This document shows, one piece after another, positions 15,043 to 23,487 of a stretch of 64,000 nucleotides of DNA (its first letter is position 1; each line of letters begins with the position of its first letter). Both the position numbers and the translations under genes were made by a program. The notes beneath the pieces are model-generated. The model saw only the letters and a list, made by a program, of their open reading frames with translations, was not told the DNA's origin and made no database searches. Source of the stretch: Streptomyces sp. Root431 (GTDB taxonomy: Bacteria; Actinomycetota; Actinomycetes; Streptomycetales; Streptomycetaceae); assembly GCF_001426585.1 (NCBI RefSeq), contig NZ_LMEI01000009.1, forward strand, positions 461,621-525,620, written 5' to 3'.

Positions 15043-17199
15043 TCAGCGGTCCCGGGGACCCGGCTTGAGCCGGCGCAGGGTGTAGCCGTCGCGGGCCGGG
15101 TCGAGGGGCCGGGTGGCCTGCTTGAAGAGGTACTCGGCCCGCTCGTACGAGAGCCGCCGGCGGCCCGTGTCCGGGCACAGGTCGGACGCCTCGGGCGTAC
15201 GGGCCGGGCCGGGGCGGCGGTCGGAGAGGAACACCGGCCCGCGCGTCCGGCCGGCGAGCAGCCGGGGCAGGAGCCGGGCCGTTCCGGAGCGCCAGCTCAC
15301 CCACGTATCCCGGGAACGGGAGCGGGAGCCGACGCCCAAGCCTGCGCCCGTGCCGGAGCCAAGGCCCGATCCGGAGCCGACGCCCGAGCCGGAGCCAAGG
15401 CCCGATCCGGAGCCGACACCCGAGCCGGAGCCCGATCCCGATCCGGTGCGGGCGCGGCGGTCGTCGAGGTCCAGGTCCTCGACGTTCAGGGCGAGGACCG
15501 CCGTCACCGAGGCCGCCGACTCGTGCAGCAGCCGCCACAGCGTCTCCTCGCGCAGAGGCAGGTCCAGGAGGCTCCAGACCGCGTCGAGCTGCGCCGGGTC
15601 GAGGGGCCGCGCGGTGGAGCCTGTTCCCGTACGGCGGTCGAGCCCCGTGGTGAGGTCGTCGAGGGACGCCCAGGCGCCGAAGGACCGGACGGCCGACCGG
15701 TGCCGGTTCCAGGTCGCGGCCGCCGCCCCGCCCCAGGCCGTCGTGAAGACCCGCGTCACCTGGTCCGCCGTCAGGGACGACAGCGGCTGCTGGTCGCCGA
15801 GCGTGCGGCGGAGGCGGCGGAGGGTCTGCCCGTACGAGCGGCTGGTCGCGGCGTCCAGGTCGTCCCGGCCCAGGAATTCGTCGGCGGCCCGCCCCAGGAG
15901 GGGTCCCGCCGGGGCGGCGGCGCCGAGCTCGTCCGCGCGCCGCTCCAGGAAGGCGCGCTCGGCGGCGTTCCGCGCGAGGGACGCCGCCCGCCGGAACTCG
16001 ACGCGCGCCTCGTCGTCGCGGCCGAGCCGGGCGAGGAGGTCTCCCCGGACGCTGGGGAGAAGGTGGTAGTCGCGCAGCACCGGGTCGGTGAGCAGGGTGT
16101 CGATGAGTTCGAGCCCCGCCTCCGGCCCGTGGGCCATTCCGACCGCCACGGCGCGGTTCAGCCGGACGATCGGTGTCGGCAGGACCCGCGCGAGCGCCTC
16201 GTACAGGGAGGCGATCTGGACCCAGTCGGTGTCTTGCGCGCTCCTGGCCTGCGCGTGGCACACGGCGATCGCCGCCTGGAGCATGTACGGGCCGGGGGCA
16301 CCGCCGCCCTCCCCGTCGACGAGGCATCCCCTGGCCCGCAGCATCGCGGTGAAGCCGCGACGGATGAGCAGCTGGTCCCAGCGGCCCCGGTTCTGCTCGT
16401 GCAGCGGGACGGGCTCGCCGGACGGGCCGGTGCGCGCGGCGGCGCGGGACGCCTGGATCTCCATCAGCGCGACGAGGCCGTGCACCTCGGGCTCGCGCGG
16501 CGCCAGTTCGGCGAGGAGCCGGCCGAGCCGCAGGGCCTCCAGACAGAGCCCGGGCCGCATCAGATCGTCGCCCGAGGTCGCGGAGTACCCCTCGTTGAAG
16601 ATCAGGTAGATGACTTCGAGGACCGAGGAGAGCCGCTCGGCCAGGTGGTCGCCGTCCGGGAGCTCGAAGGGGACGCGCTCCTCGGCCAGCGTCCGCTTGG
16701 CTCCCGCGACGCGCTGGGTGATCACCGTCTCGGTGACGAGGAAGGCCCGCGCGATCTCCTCGGCCGTCAGGCCTCCGAGCAGCCGGAGCGTCAGGGCGGC
16801 GCGGGCCTCGGTCGGCAGCACGGGGTGGCAGGAGAGGAAGACGAGCCGGAGGACGTCGTCCGGCTCGTCGTCCGGCCGTGCGTCGGGGCCCTGTCGGCGG
16901 TCCTGTCGCTGTCCCAACTCGTGGGCGAGCTGCTCCTGCTTGCGTTCGAGGCGCTGGCTGCGGCGGAGGTGGTCGAGGGCGCGCCGCTTGGCAGTGGTCG
17001 TCAGCCAGGCGCCGGGGTTGTCGGGGACGCCCGAGACCGGCCACTGTTCGAGGGCGGCGACGAGCGCGTCCTGGGCCAGCTCCTCGGCGAGGCCGACGTC
17101 CCGCACCATGCGGGTGAGCGAGGCGACGATCTTCGCCGACTCGAGTTTCCAGGCCGCATCGACCGTGCGGTGTACGTCGGGCAGCACAGGAACGATCAC
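15043..17199 (-). CDS. ECF42-type sigma factor fused to a truncated tyrosine-recombinase-like module
   Basis: 718 residues. Residues 5-80 are sigma region 2 (RMVRDVGLAEELAQDALVAAL, NPGAWL) and 125-175 region 4 (LTAEEIARAFLVTETVITQRV). Residues 180-425 are the long helical C-terminal extension of ECF42 factors (LIFNEGYSA, LNRAVAVGMAHGPEAGL), so the sigma part is complete. Residues 432-718 are extra. They resemble an actinobacterial tyrosine recombinase, with a core-binding domain (TSRSYGQTLRRLRR, TWNRHRSAVRSFGAWA) and part of the catalytic fold (LALNVEDLDLDD, SGTARLLPRLLAGRT, RLSYERAEYLF). The first catalytic Arg is replaced (SAASVTA), the HxxR box reads TLRRLKPG, and the protein stops before the nucleophilic Tyr. 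A Gly-Ser repeat (585-625) interrupts the catalytic part. Start is GTG 17199. Confidence 0.85.
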   Translation of the reverse strand: MIVPVLPDVHRTVDAAWKLESAKIVASLTRMVRDVGLAEELAQDALVAALEQWPVSGVPDNPGAWLTTTAKRRALDHLRRSQRLERKQEQLAHELGQRQDRRQGPDARPDDEPDDVLRLVFLSCHPVLPTEARAALTLRLLGGLTAEEIARAFLVTETVITQRVAGAKRTLAEERVPFELPDGDHLAERLSSVLEVIYLIFNEGYSATSGDDLMRPGLCLEALRLGRLLAELAPREPEVHGLVALMEIQASRAAARTGPSGEPVPLHEQNRGRWDQLLIRRGFTAMLRARGCLVDGEGGGAPGPYMLQAAIAVCHAQARSAQDTDWVQIASLYEALARVLPTPIVRLNRAVAVGMAHGPEAGLELIDTLLTDPVLRDYHLLPSVRGDLLARLGRDDEARVEFRRAASLARNAAERAFLERRADELGAAAPAGPLLGRAADEFLGRDDLDAATSRSYGQTLRRLRRTLGDQQPLSSLTADQVTRVFTTAWGGAAAATWNRHRSAVRSFGAWASLDDLTTGLDRRTGTGSTARPLDPAQLDAVWSLLDLPLREETLWRLLHESAASVTAVLALNVEDLDLDDRRARTGSGSGSGSGVGSGSGLGSGSGVGSGSGLGSGTGAGLGVGSRSRSRDTWVSWRSGTARLLPRLLAGRTRGPVFLSDRRPGPARTPEASDLCPDTGRRRLSYERAEYLFKQATRPLDPARDGYTLRRLKPGPRDR
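15325..15447. repeat. 36-bp coding repeat giving a Gly-Ser linker
   Basis: Within the sigma/recombinase fusion gene, tandem 36-bp units (core CCGGAGCCAAGGCCCGATCC on the plus strand) encode GSGVGSGSGLGS twice plus shorter variants. The repeat sits in the middle of the recombinase-like catalytic region and makes a flexible linker of about 40 residues. Such repeats can change copy number by slippage. Confidence 0.8.
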
Positions 17200-17230
17200 A
17201 GCACCCGCCGCGGCTCGGTCGCAAGCCGCG

Positions 17231-17332
17231 GGGGTGCTGTGATCGTGGTCGGCGGGACGCCTCCGGGGTGCTGCGATCGTGATCGGCCGGACGCCTCCGG
17301 GGTGCTGCGATCGTGATCGGCGGGACGTCGTC
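17231..17332. repeat. Three 34-bp direct repeats upstream of the sigma gene
   Basis: Units start at 17231, 17265 and 17299. Each reads GGGGTGCTGCGATCGTGATC or a 1-2 base variant, followed by GGCSGGACGCCTCC. They fill the space between the DGPF/YCII gene and the sigma gene, whose start codon lies 31 bases beyond the first unit. GATCGTGATC inside each unit is close to a palindrome. Function unknown; they could be regulator sites or simple expansion. Confidence 0.75.
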
Positions 17333-17350
17333 GGCGGGACGTCTCGGGGA

Positions 17351-17674
17351 TCAGCCGCCGAAGACCTCCTGGACCACGCTCTCGCCGTCTCCGACGATCC
17401 GGCGGAAGCGGCGGGCGAGCTCGATCGCCTCCTCCTTGGAGCGGACCTCGATCAGTGCGAAGCCGGCCACGGCCTCCTTGGCCTCGGCGAAGGGCCCGTC
17501 CGTCACGGTGATCTCGTCCCCGGCGGAGGTGACCCGGACGCCGCCCGGCTCCAGGCCGCCGGTGGCCAGGAGGACACCGGCCGCCGTCAGCTCCTCGATG
17601 AACCGGCCCATCTCGGCGAACAGCTTCTCGTCGGGGGCGGTGTCGGACGGCTTGGTCGTCATCAGGTAGCGCAT
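17351..17674 (-). CDS. YCII/DGPF-domain protein, partner of the ECF42 sigma factor
   Basis: 107 residues, start MRYLMTTKPS, with the family motif DGPFAEAKE at about residues 60-68 and ALIEVRSKEEAIELARR. This YCII-related domain is the known genomic companion of ECF42 sigma factors, which usually control its gene. Here it lies directly upstream of the sigma gene on the same strand, 151 bases apart across the 34-bp repeats. Start ATG 17674 has an AGAG run in front; a 16-residue longer frame is less likely. The exact biochemical role of the family is not established. Confidence 0.9.
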   Translation of the reverse strand: MRYLMTTKPSDTAPDEKLFAEMGRFIEELTAAGVLLATGGLEPGGVRVTSAGDEITVTDGPFAEAKEAVAGFALIEVRSKEEAIELARRFRRIVGDGESVVQEVFGG

Positions 17675-17719
17675 GGGATCTCTGTACCTCTCGTCGTGAT
17701 CCTGTCGGGTGCTTCTGTC

Positions 17720-17788
17720 CACACGTCGAACAAGGTGATGTGACAGGGAATGGGGCCGTTCCCTGTCACATCGTCGGTTCGACGTGTG
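17720..17788. promoter_or_regulatory. Large mirror-image promoter/operator between DGPF and DUF998 genes
   Basis: Left arm CACACGTCGAAC-n5-GATGTGACAGGGAA (17720-17750) and right arm TTCCCTGTCACATC-n4-GTTCGACGTGTG (17759-17788) are inverted copies around TGGGGCCG. Each arm, read outward, gives CCCTGTCACATC then GTTCGACGTGTG about 14 bases on, i.e. the same two-block element pointing at each gene. That is the form of two divergent ECF-type promoters (-35 near TGTCAC, -10 near CGTG). It ends 45 bases before the DUF998 start and lies 46 bases before the DGPF start. Confidence 0.7.
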
Positions 17789-17832
17789 AGCGAGCAGCAG
17801 CTCGCCCCGCCGACCGGAAGAGAGTCCCCGCC

Positions 17833-18498
17833 ATGGCCACCGTGCAGACCGCCGCCCCCAGCGCCGCCCCCGCCACGAACACCACCCGCTCCCTCCTCGC
17901 CGTCGCGGTCGTGGCGCAGCCCCTGTGGGCGGTCGTGGCCCTGACCCAGGCCGCCACCCGCGACGGCTACGACATCACCCGCCACCCGCTGAGCGCCCTC
18001 AGCAACGGCTCCCTCGGCTGGATCCAGATCGCGAACTTCGTCCTCGCCGGTGTCCTGACGATCATCGGGGCGGGCGGTCTGCGCCGGGCCCTGCGGGGCA
18101 CCCCCGGCGGCACGTGGGCGCCGCGGCTCGTACGGATCAGCGGCGTCGGGATGATCGCGGCGGGCGTCTTCGTGATGGACCCGGCCGACGGATTCCCGGT
18201 CGGTACGCCGGACGGGATGCCCGCCGCCATGTCCTGGCAGAGCTACGCGCACTTCGCCGCCGGTTCGGTCACCTTCACCGCGCTGATCGCCGCCTGCTAC
18301 GTCCTGGGCCGCCACTTCGGCCGCGCCGGGATGCGGAAGCACGCCGTCGGCTCCCGGGTCGCGGGTACGGCGCTGCTGCTCGGCAACGGGTGGGCGATGA
18401 GCGGCGGTACGGCCGGCACGCTCACCCTCGCCATCGGGGTGATCACGGCGATGGTGTGGATCGCCTCGGTCGCCGCCCGGTACCGCCGAGGCGTCTGA
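17833..18498 (+). CDS. DUF998 membrane protein
   Basis: 221 residues with about six membrane helices: SLLAVAVVAQPLWAVVALTQ, IANFVLAGVLTIIGAGGL, VGMIAAGVFVMDPADGFP, VTFTALIAACYVLG, VAGTALLLGNGWAM and TLAIGVITAMVWIASV. The RHPLSALSNGSLGW motif after helix 1 and FVMDPADGFP after helix 3 are those of the DUF998 family, of unknown function. Start ATG 17833 follows GAAGAGAG. It diverges from the DGPF gene across the mirror-image region, so it may be a target of the same sigma factor. It is followed by a strong terminator. Confidence 0.85.
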   Translation: MATVQTAAPSAAPATNTTRSLLAVAVVAQPLWAVVALTQAATRDGYDITRHPLSALSNGSLGWIQIANFVLAGVLTIIGAGGLRRALRGTPGGTWAPRLVRISGVGMIAAGVFVMDPADGFPVGTPDGMPAAMSWQSYAHFAAGSVTFTALIAACYVLGRHFGRAGMRKHAVGSRVAGTALLLGNGWAMSGGTAGTLTLAIGVITAMVWIASVAARYRRGV

Positions 18499-18525
18499 GC
18501 CCCCGTGCCCGCACGGCGCAGCCTC

Positions 18526-18586
18526 GCCCTCGGCCCGCGCCTCTCTCCGCCGGAAGCTCCGGCTGGGAGAGGTGCGGGCCGAGGGC
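18526..18586. terminator. Bidirectional terminator between DUF998 and kdpC
   Basis: GCCCTCGGCCCGC (18526-18538) and GCGGGCCGAGGGC (18574-18586) are perfect 13-bp inverted arms. CCTCTC and GAGAGG extend the stem inward. It lies between two convergent genes. Confidence 0.8.
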
Positions 18587-18645
18587 GGGGCACAGTGCGA
18601 TCGCCCGACCGCCGGGAGACGTCGAGCGCGGAGACGTCGAGGCCG

Positions 18646-19311
18646 TCAGCCCTTGGTCAGTTCCTTGAGCGCGATGTTGAGTTGGAGGACGTTGACTCGG
18701 GGTTCGCCGATGAAGCCGAGGATGCGGTCGTCGGTGTGGTCGGCGACGAGCTTGTCGACCTGCGGGACGGTGAGGTTGTTCTGCTCGGCGATGCGGTGGA
18801 CCTGGAGCTTCGCGTACTGCGGGGAGATGTGCGGGTCCAGGCCGGAGCCGGAGGAGGTGACGGCGTCGGCGGGCACGTCCGACGGCTTCACCTTGTAGTC
18901 GGCCGTCGAGTTGTCCTTGATCACGGCCGCCTTGGCGTCCTTGACCCACTGGATCAGGTCCTCGTTGTCACCGGAGCGGTTGGTGGCGCCGGAGAGGATG
19001 ATCGAGTACTGGGTGTTGACGCTGTTGGCGCCCAGGCCGTTCGACGGGCGGGGCTGGAACCAGCGCAGGTCCGGGGCGGCGGTCTCCTCGCCGTCCTTGA
19101 GGGGCAGGTTGTAGGTCTGGCCGATGAGTTCGGAGCCGACGACCTTGCCGTCCGCCTTCACCTCGGAGCCGTTCGCGTTGCCGGGGAAGGCCAGTTGGGC
19201 GATGCCGGTGACGGCGAGCGGGTAGAGGACGCCGCACACGACGGTCAGGACGAGCAGGGCGCGCAGGCCCGCCCAGAGCACCCGGCCGGTGTTCGCTGCT
19301 GAGTTGTTCAT
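18646..19311 (-). CDS. kdpC: Potassium-transporting ATPase subunit C, KdpC
   Basis: 221 residues. One N-terminal membrane helix (LRALLVLTVVCGVLYPLAVTGIAQLAF) is followed by a soluble domain with family motifs GSELIGQ, RWFQPRPS, SSGSGLDPHISP and the C-terminal helix LNIALKEL. KdpC stabilises the KdpFABC complex and supports ATP binding by KdpB. Length is slightly above the common 190-200 because of an acidic insert near residues 55-65. It follows kdpB by 6 bases in the operon. Confidence 0.96.
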   Translation of the reverse strand: MNNSAANTGRVLWAGLRALLVLTVVCGVLYPLAVTGIAQLAFPGNANGSEVKADGKVVGSELIGQTYNLPLKDGEETAAPDLRWFQPRPSNGLGANSVNTQYSIILSGATNRSGDNEDLIQWVKDAKAAVIKDNSTADYKVKPSDVPADAVTSSGSGLDPHISPQYAKLQVHRIAEQNNLTVPQVDKLVADHTDDRILGFIGEPRVNVLQLNIALKELTKG

Positions 19312-19317
19312 CGTGGG

Positions 19318-21438
19318 TCAGCCGATTCCGGGGATGAGGGAGAGGAGCAGGTCGATGATCTTGATGCCGATGAACGGGGCGACCAGGCCGCCGAGTCCGT
19401 AGATCCCGAGGTTGCGCCGGAGCATCGAGTCGGCGCTGGAGGGCCGGTAGCGGACGCCCTTCAGGGCGAGCGGCACGAGGGCGATGATGATCAGGGCGTT
19501 GAAGATGACCGCCGAGAGGATCGCGGACTCGGGCGAGGCCAGGCCCATGATGTTGAGCTTGTCCAGGGACGGGTAGGCGACGGCGAACATCGCGGGGATG
19601 ATCGCGAAGTACTTCGCGACGTCGTTGGCGATGGAGAACGTCGTCAACGCGCCTCGGGTGATGAGGAGTTGCTTGCCGATCTCGACGATCTCGATGAGCT
19701 TGGTCGGGTTGGAGTCGAGGTCGACCATGTTGCCGGCCTCCTTCGCGGCCGACGTGCCCGTGTTCATCGCGACGCCGACGTCCGCCTGGGCCAGCGCGGG
19801 CGCGTCGTTCGTGCCGTCGCCGGTCATCGCGACGAGCTTGCCGCCGGCCTGCTCGCGCTTGATGAGGGCCATCTTGTCCTCGGGAGTGGCCTCGGCGAGG
19901 AAGTCGTCGACACCCGCCTCCTCGGCGATGGCCTTCGCGGTCAGCGGGTTGTCACCCGTGATCATGACCGTCTTGATGCCCATGCGGCGCAGCTCGTCGA
20001 ACCGCTCCCGCATGCCCTCCTTGACGACGTCCTTCAGGTGGATGACGCCCAGGACCCGCGCGCCCTTGTCGTCCTCCAGAGCCACGAGCAGCGGCGTACC
20101 ACCAGCCTGGGAAATCCGGTCCGTGAGCGCCTGCGCGTCCTCGGAGACACTGCCGCCCCGCTCCTTCACCCATGCCACGACCGAACCGGTCGCACCCTTG
20201 CGTACCTTGCGCTCGACCCCGTCCTCGACGAGGTCGACGCCCGACATACGGGTCTGGGCCGTGAACTCGACCCACTCCGCGTGGGCCAGTTCGCCCTGGT
20301 GGCGCTCGCGCAGGCCGTACTTCTCCTTGGCGAGGACCACGATGGAGCGGCCCTCGGGCGTCTCGTCCGCGAGGGAGGAGAGCTGGGCGGCGTCGGCCAG
20401 TTCGGCCTCCGTCGTCCCGGCCACCGGAGCGAACTCGGAGGCCTGGCGGTTGCCGAGCGTGATCGTGCCGGTCTTGTCGAGGAGCAGCGTCGACACGTCA
20501 CCGGCGGCCTCGACCGCACGGCCGGACATGGCCAGGACGTTGCGCTGCACGAGCCGGTCCATGCCCGCGATGCCGATCGCGGAGAGCAGCGCGCCGATCG
20601 TCGTCGGGATCAGGCAGACGAGCAGGGCCGTCAGGACGATCATCGAGGTCTGCTTGTCGGCGCCCGCGTAGATCGCGAACGGCTTCAGCGTGACGACGGC
20701 GAGCAGGAAGACGATCGTGAGGGACGCCAACAGGATGTTGAGGGCGATCTCGTTCGGGGTCTTCTGCCGGGCCGCGCCCTCGACCAGGTTGATCATCCGG
20801 TCGATGAACGTCTCGCCCGGCTTCGTCGTGATCTTGACGACGATGCGGTCGGACAGGACCTTCGTGCCGCCCGTCACCGCGCAGCGGTCACCGCCGGACT
20901 CACGGATGACCGGGGCCGACTCACCGGTGATCGCGGACTCGTCGACGGACGCCACACCCTCCACGACGTCACCGTCGCCGGGGATGATGTCACCGGCCTC
21001 GCACACGACCAGGTCGCCGATCCGCAGCTCGGTGCCCGGGACCCGCTCCTCGTTCTTGCCGATGAGGCGACGGGCGACGGTGTCCGTCTTGGCCTTGCGC
21101 AGGGTGTCGGCCTGGGCCTTGCCCCGGCCCTCCGCGACCGCCTCCGCCAGATTGGCGAAGATCGTGGTCAGCCACAGCCAGACGGTGATCGCCCAGCCGA
21201 ACCAGTCCCCCGGGTTCTTGACCGCGAGCACCGTGGTCACGAGCGAGCCGATCAACACCACGAACATGACAGGCGACTTGACCATCACACGCGGGTCGAG
21301 CTTCTTCATCGCGTCGGGGAAGGACTTGACCAGCTGCTTCGGGTCGAACAGTCCCCCGCCGACGCGACCGGCCGCCTCGGCCGGCCGGGCGCTGGGCGCC
21401 CCGGACTGCGGGGGCCGGGTGGGAGTGATGGTGCTCAT
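19318..21438 (-). CDS. kdpB: Potassium-transporting ATPase ATP-binding subunit, KdpB
   Basis: 706 residues, a complete P-type ATPase. The phosphorylation motif [13 protein letters not shown] is intact. The actuator TGES loop is in AITGESAPV, the nucleotide domain has [13 protein letters not shown] and [11 protein letters not shown], and the hinge is [18 protein letters not shown]. It energises K+ uptake by KdpA. Start ATG 21438 overlaps the kdpA stop in ATGA; an upstream in-frame extension lies inside kdpA and is not used. The N-terminal 40 residues are a Pro/Ala-rich tail common in actinobacteria. Confidence 0.97.
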   Translation of the reverse strand: MSTITPTRPPQSGAPSARPAEAAGRVGGGLFDPKQLVKSFPDAMKKLDPRVMVKSPVMFVVLIGSLVTTVLAVKNPGDWFGWAITVWLWLTTIFANLAEAVAEGRGKAQADTLRKAKTDTVARRLIGKNEERVPGTELRIGDLVVCEAGDIIPGDGDVVEGVASVDESAITGESAPVIRESGGDRCAVTGGTKVLSDRIVVKITTKPGETFIDRMINLVEGAARQKTPNEIALNILLASLTIVFLLAVVTLKPFAIYAGADKQTSMIVLTALLVCLIPTTIGALLSAIGIAGMDRLVQRNVLAMSGRAVEAAGDVSTLLLDKTGTITLGNRQASEFAPVAGTTEAELADAAQLSSLADETPEGRSIVVLAKEKYGLRERHQGELAHAEWVEFTAQTRMSGVDLVEDGVERKVRKGATGSVVAWVKERGGSVSEDAQALTDRISQAGGTPLLVALEDDKGARVLGVIHLKDVVKEGMRERFDELRRMGIKTVMITGDNPLTAKAIAEEAGVDDFLAEATPEDKMALIKREQAGGKLVAMTGDGTNDAPALAQADVGVAMNTGTSAAKEAGNMVDLDSNPTKLIEIVEIGKQLLITRGALTTFSIANDVAKYFAIIPAMFAVAYPSLDKLNIMGLASPESAILSAVIFNALIIIALVPLALKGVRYRPSSADSMLRRNLGIYGLGGLVAPFIGIKIIDLLLSLIPGIG

Positions 21439-23099
21439 GCTGCGAGCCCTTCGGCGAGCGGTCCCAGCGCGAGCGCCGGGAAGTAGGTGAGACCGGTGAT
21501 GATCATGATCGTGCCGACCAGCAGGCCCGTGAACAGCGGCTTCTCCGTCCGCAGGGTGCCCGCTGTCTCGGGAACGGGCTTCTGCTCTGCGAGCGAGCCG
21601 GCCAGCGCGAGGACGAACACCATCGGCAGAAACCGACCGAGCAGCATCGCGATGCCGATCGTCGAGTTGAACCACTGCGTATCGGCGTTGAGACCCGCGA
21701 AGGCGGAGCCGTTGTTGTTCGCGCCCGAGGTGTAGGCGTAGAGGATCTCGGAGAAGCCGTGCGCGCCGGAGTTCGTCATCGAGTTCGACGGGGTGTCCAG
21801 GGCCATCGCGACGGCGGTGAAGCAGAGCACCAGGGCCGGGGTGATCAGGATGTAGCAGGCCGCGAACTTGATCTCGCGCGTCCCGATCTTCTTGCCCAGG
21901 TACTCAGGGGTGCGGCCGACCATCAGGCCGGCGATGAACACCGCGATGATCGCCATGATCAGCATGCCGTAGAGGCCGGAGCCGACACCGCCGGGCGCGA
22001 TCTCGCCCAGCTGCATGCCCAGCATCGTGATGCCGCCGCCGAAGCCCGTGTACGAGGAGTGGAAGGAGTTCACCGCGCCGGTGGAGGTGAGCGTGGTGGC
22101 GACCGCGAAGATCGACGAGCCGCCGATCCCGAACCGGGTCTCCTTGCCCTCCATCGCCCCGCCGGCCAGGTCGAACGCCGGGCCGTTGTGCGCGAATTCG
22201 GTCCACATCATCAGGCCGGTGAAGACGACCCAGATGGTGGCCATCGTGCCGAGGATCGCGTACCCCTGCTTGAGCGAGCCGACCATGCGGCCGAACGTCC
22301 GCGTCAGTGCGAAGGGGATCACGAGGATCAGGTAGACCTCGAAGAGGTTCGAGAGGGGGTTGGGGTTCTCGAAGGGATGGGCCGAGTTGGCGTTGAAGTA
22401 ACCGCCGCCGTTCGTGCCCAGCTCCTTGATGACCTCCTGCGAGGCCACCGCCCCGCCGTTCCACTGCTGCGAGCCGCCCATGAACTGACCGACCTCGTGG
22501 ATGCCCGCGAAGTTCTGGATCGCGCCACAGGCCACCAGAACCAGCGCACCGATCACGGCGATCGGCAGCAGGATCCGGACCGTGCCACGCACCAAGTCGG
22601 CCCAGAAGTTGCCCAGTTCACCGGTGCGCGAGCGGGCGAAGCCCCGTACGAGGGCGACCGCCACGGCGATCCCCACCGCCGCCGAGACGAAGTTCTGCAC
22701 GGCGAGGCCGCCAGTCTGCACGACGTGGCCCATGGCCTGCTCGCCGTAGTACGACTGCCAGTTGGTGTTCGCCACGAACGAGGCGGCCGTGTTGAACGCC
22801 TGGTCCGGGTCGATCGACACGAAGCCCAGCGAGCCCGGCAGCGAACCCTGAAGCCGCTGGAGCAGGTAGAGGAAGAGCACGCTCGCGGCGGAGAAGGCGA
22901 GGACACCGCGCAGGTAGGCGGGCCAGCGCATCTCGACGCCCGGGTTGGCGCCGATGCCCTTGTAGATCCACTTCTCGACCCGCAGGTGCTTGTCCGAGGA
23001 GTAGACGCGGGCCATGTAGTCGCCCAGCGGGCGGTACGACAGGGCCAGCGCGGCGATCAGGGCGAGGAGCTGGAGAACCCCAGCAAGAACGGGACTCAT
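21435..23099 (-). CDS. kdpA: Potassium-transporting ATPase channel subunit, KdpA
   Basis: 554 residues with about ten membrane helices, the K+-selective subunit. Selectivity-loop motifs are visible: [49 protein letters not shown] and [13 protein letters not shown]. It imports K+ at low external concentration in complex with KdpF, B and C. Its start is 8 bases after kdpF and it ends overlapping kdpB. The sensor pair kdpDE is not in the window. Confidence 0.97.
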   Translation of the reverse strand: MSPVLAGVLQLLALIAALALSYRPLGDYMARVYSSDKHLRVEKWIYKGIGANPGVEMRWPAYLRGVLAFSAASVLFLYLLQRLQGSLPGSLGFVSIDPDQAFNTAASFVANTNWQSYYGEQAMGHVVQTGGLAVQNFVSAAVGIAVAVALVRGFARSRTGELGNFWADLVRGTVRILLPIAVIGALVLVACGAIQNFAGIHEVGQFMGGSQQWNGGAVASQEVIKELGTNGGGYFNANSAHPFENPNPLSNLFEVYLILVIPFALTRTFGRMVGSLKQGYAILGTMATIWVVFTGLMMWTEFAHNGPAFDLAGGAMEGKETRFGIGGSSIFAVATTLTSTGAVNSFHSSYTGFGGGITMLGMQLGEIAPGGVGSGLYGMLIMAIIAVFIAGLMVGRTPEYLGKKIGTREIKFAACYILITPALVLCFTAVAMALDTPSNSMTNSGAHGFSEILYAYTSGANNNGSAFAGLNADTQWFNSTIGIAMLLGRFLPMVFVLALAGSLAEQKPVPETAGTLRTEKPLFTGLLVGTIMIITGLTYFPALALGPLAEGLAA

Positions 23100-23107
23100 A
23101 TCCGTAC

Positions 23108-23197
23108 TCAGAACCTCTCCGGCTTGACGAGGGCGAGGACGAGATAGCCGAGGAGGCCGGCGGCCACCAGCAGACCGATGATGTTTTCGGCACTCAC
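23108..23197 (-). CDS. kdpF: Small subunit KdpF
   Basis: 29 residues from GTG 23197: S-A-E-N-I-I-G, a single hydrophobic helix, and the conserved end VKPERF. KdpF is a lipid-like stabiliser of the complex. It overlaps the preceding 27-residue frame by 4 bases and precedes kdpA by 8 bases. Confidence 0.92.
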   Translation of the reverse strand: MSAENIIGLLVAAGLLGYLVLALVKPERF

Positions 23198-23277
23198 AGC
23201 TTGGCCACCCCCTTGGCGATGAAGGCCACCAGCGCGAAGACCGCGATCGTGGTGACGACGAAGGCCACGTCGGCCAT
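23194..23277 (-). CDS. 27-residue membrane peptide leading the kdp operon
   Basis: [20 protein letters not shown] followed by AKGVAKL: one hydrophobic helix with a basic C-terminal tail. It has the best ribosome site of the operon (CAGGAG, 6-7 bases before ATG 23277). Its stop overlaps the kdpF start, so the two should be translationally coupled. It is not KdpF, which follows. It could be a second small accessory subunit or a leader peptide that sets kdpF translation. I do not know an established function. Confidence 0.8.
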   Translation of the reverse strand: MADVAFVVTTIAVFALVAFIAKGVAKL

Positions 23278-23487
23278 CGTGAGCTCCTGAGTGAAGAACG
23301 GATTCTCGGACGAACTGAGCAAAGCGCCTTTCGGCCAGGACGCCGCTCTCGTTAACGCGCCCCATACGTCCCGCGGCGTCCTCTTGACGCGTCCTCTACG
23401 CGACCCGCCGATACGGGGCACGCAGACCGGCGAGCTCCGTCGGCTCCCGGCCCTGACCTGCGGATCCGGGCGGGGAGCCGACGCCCC

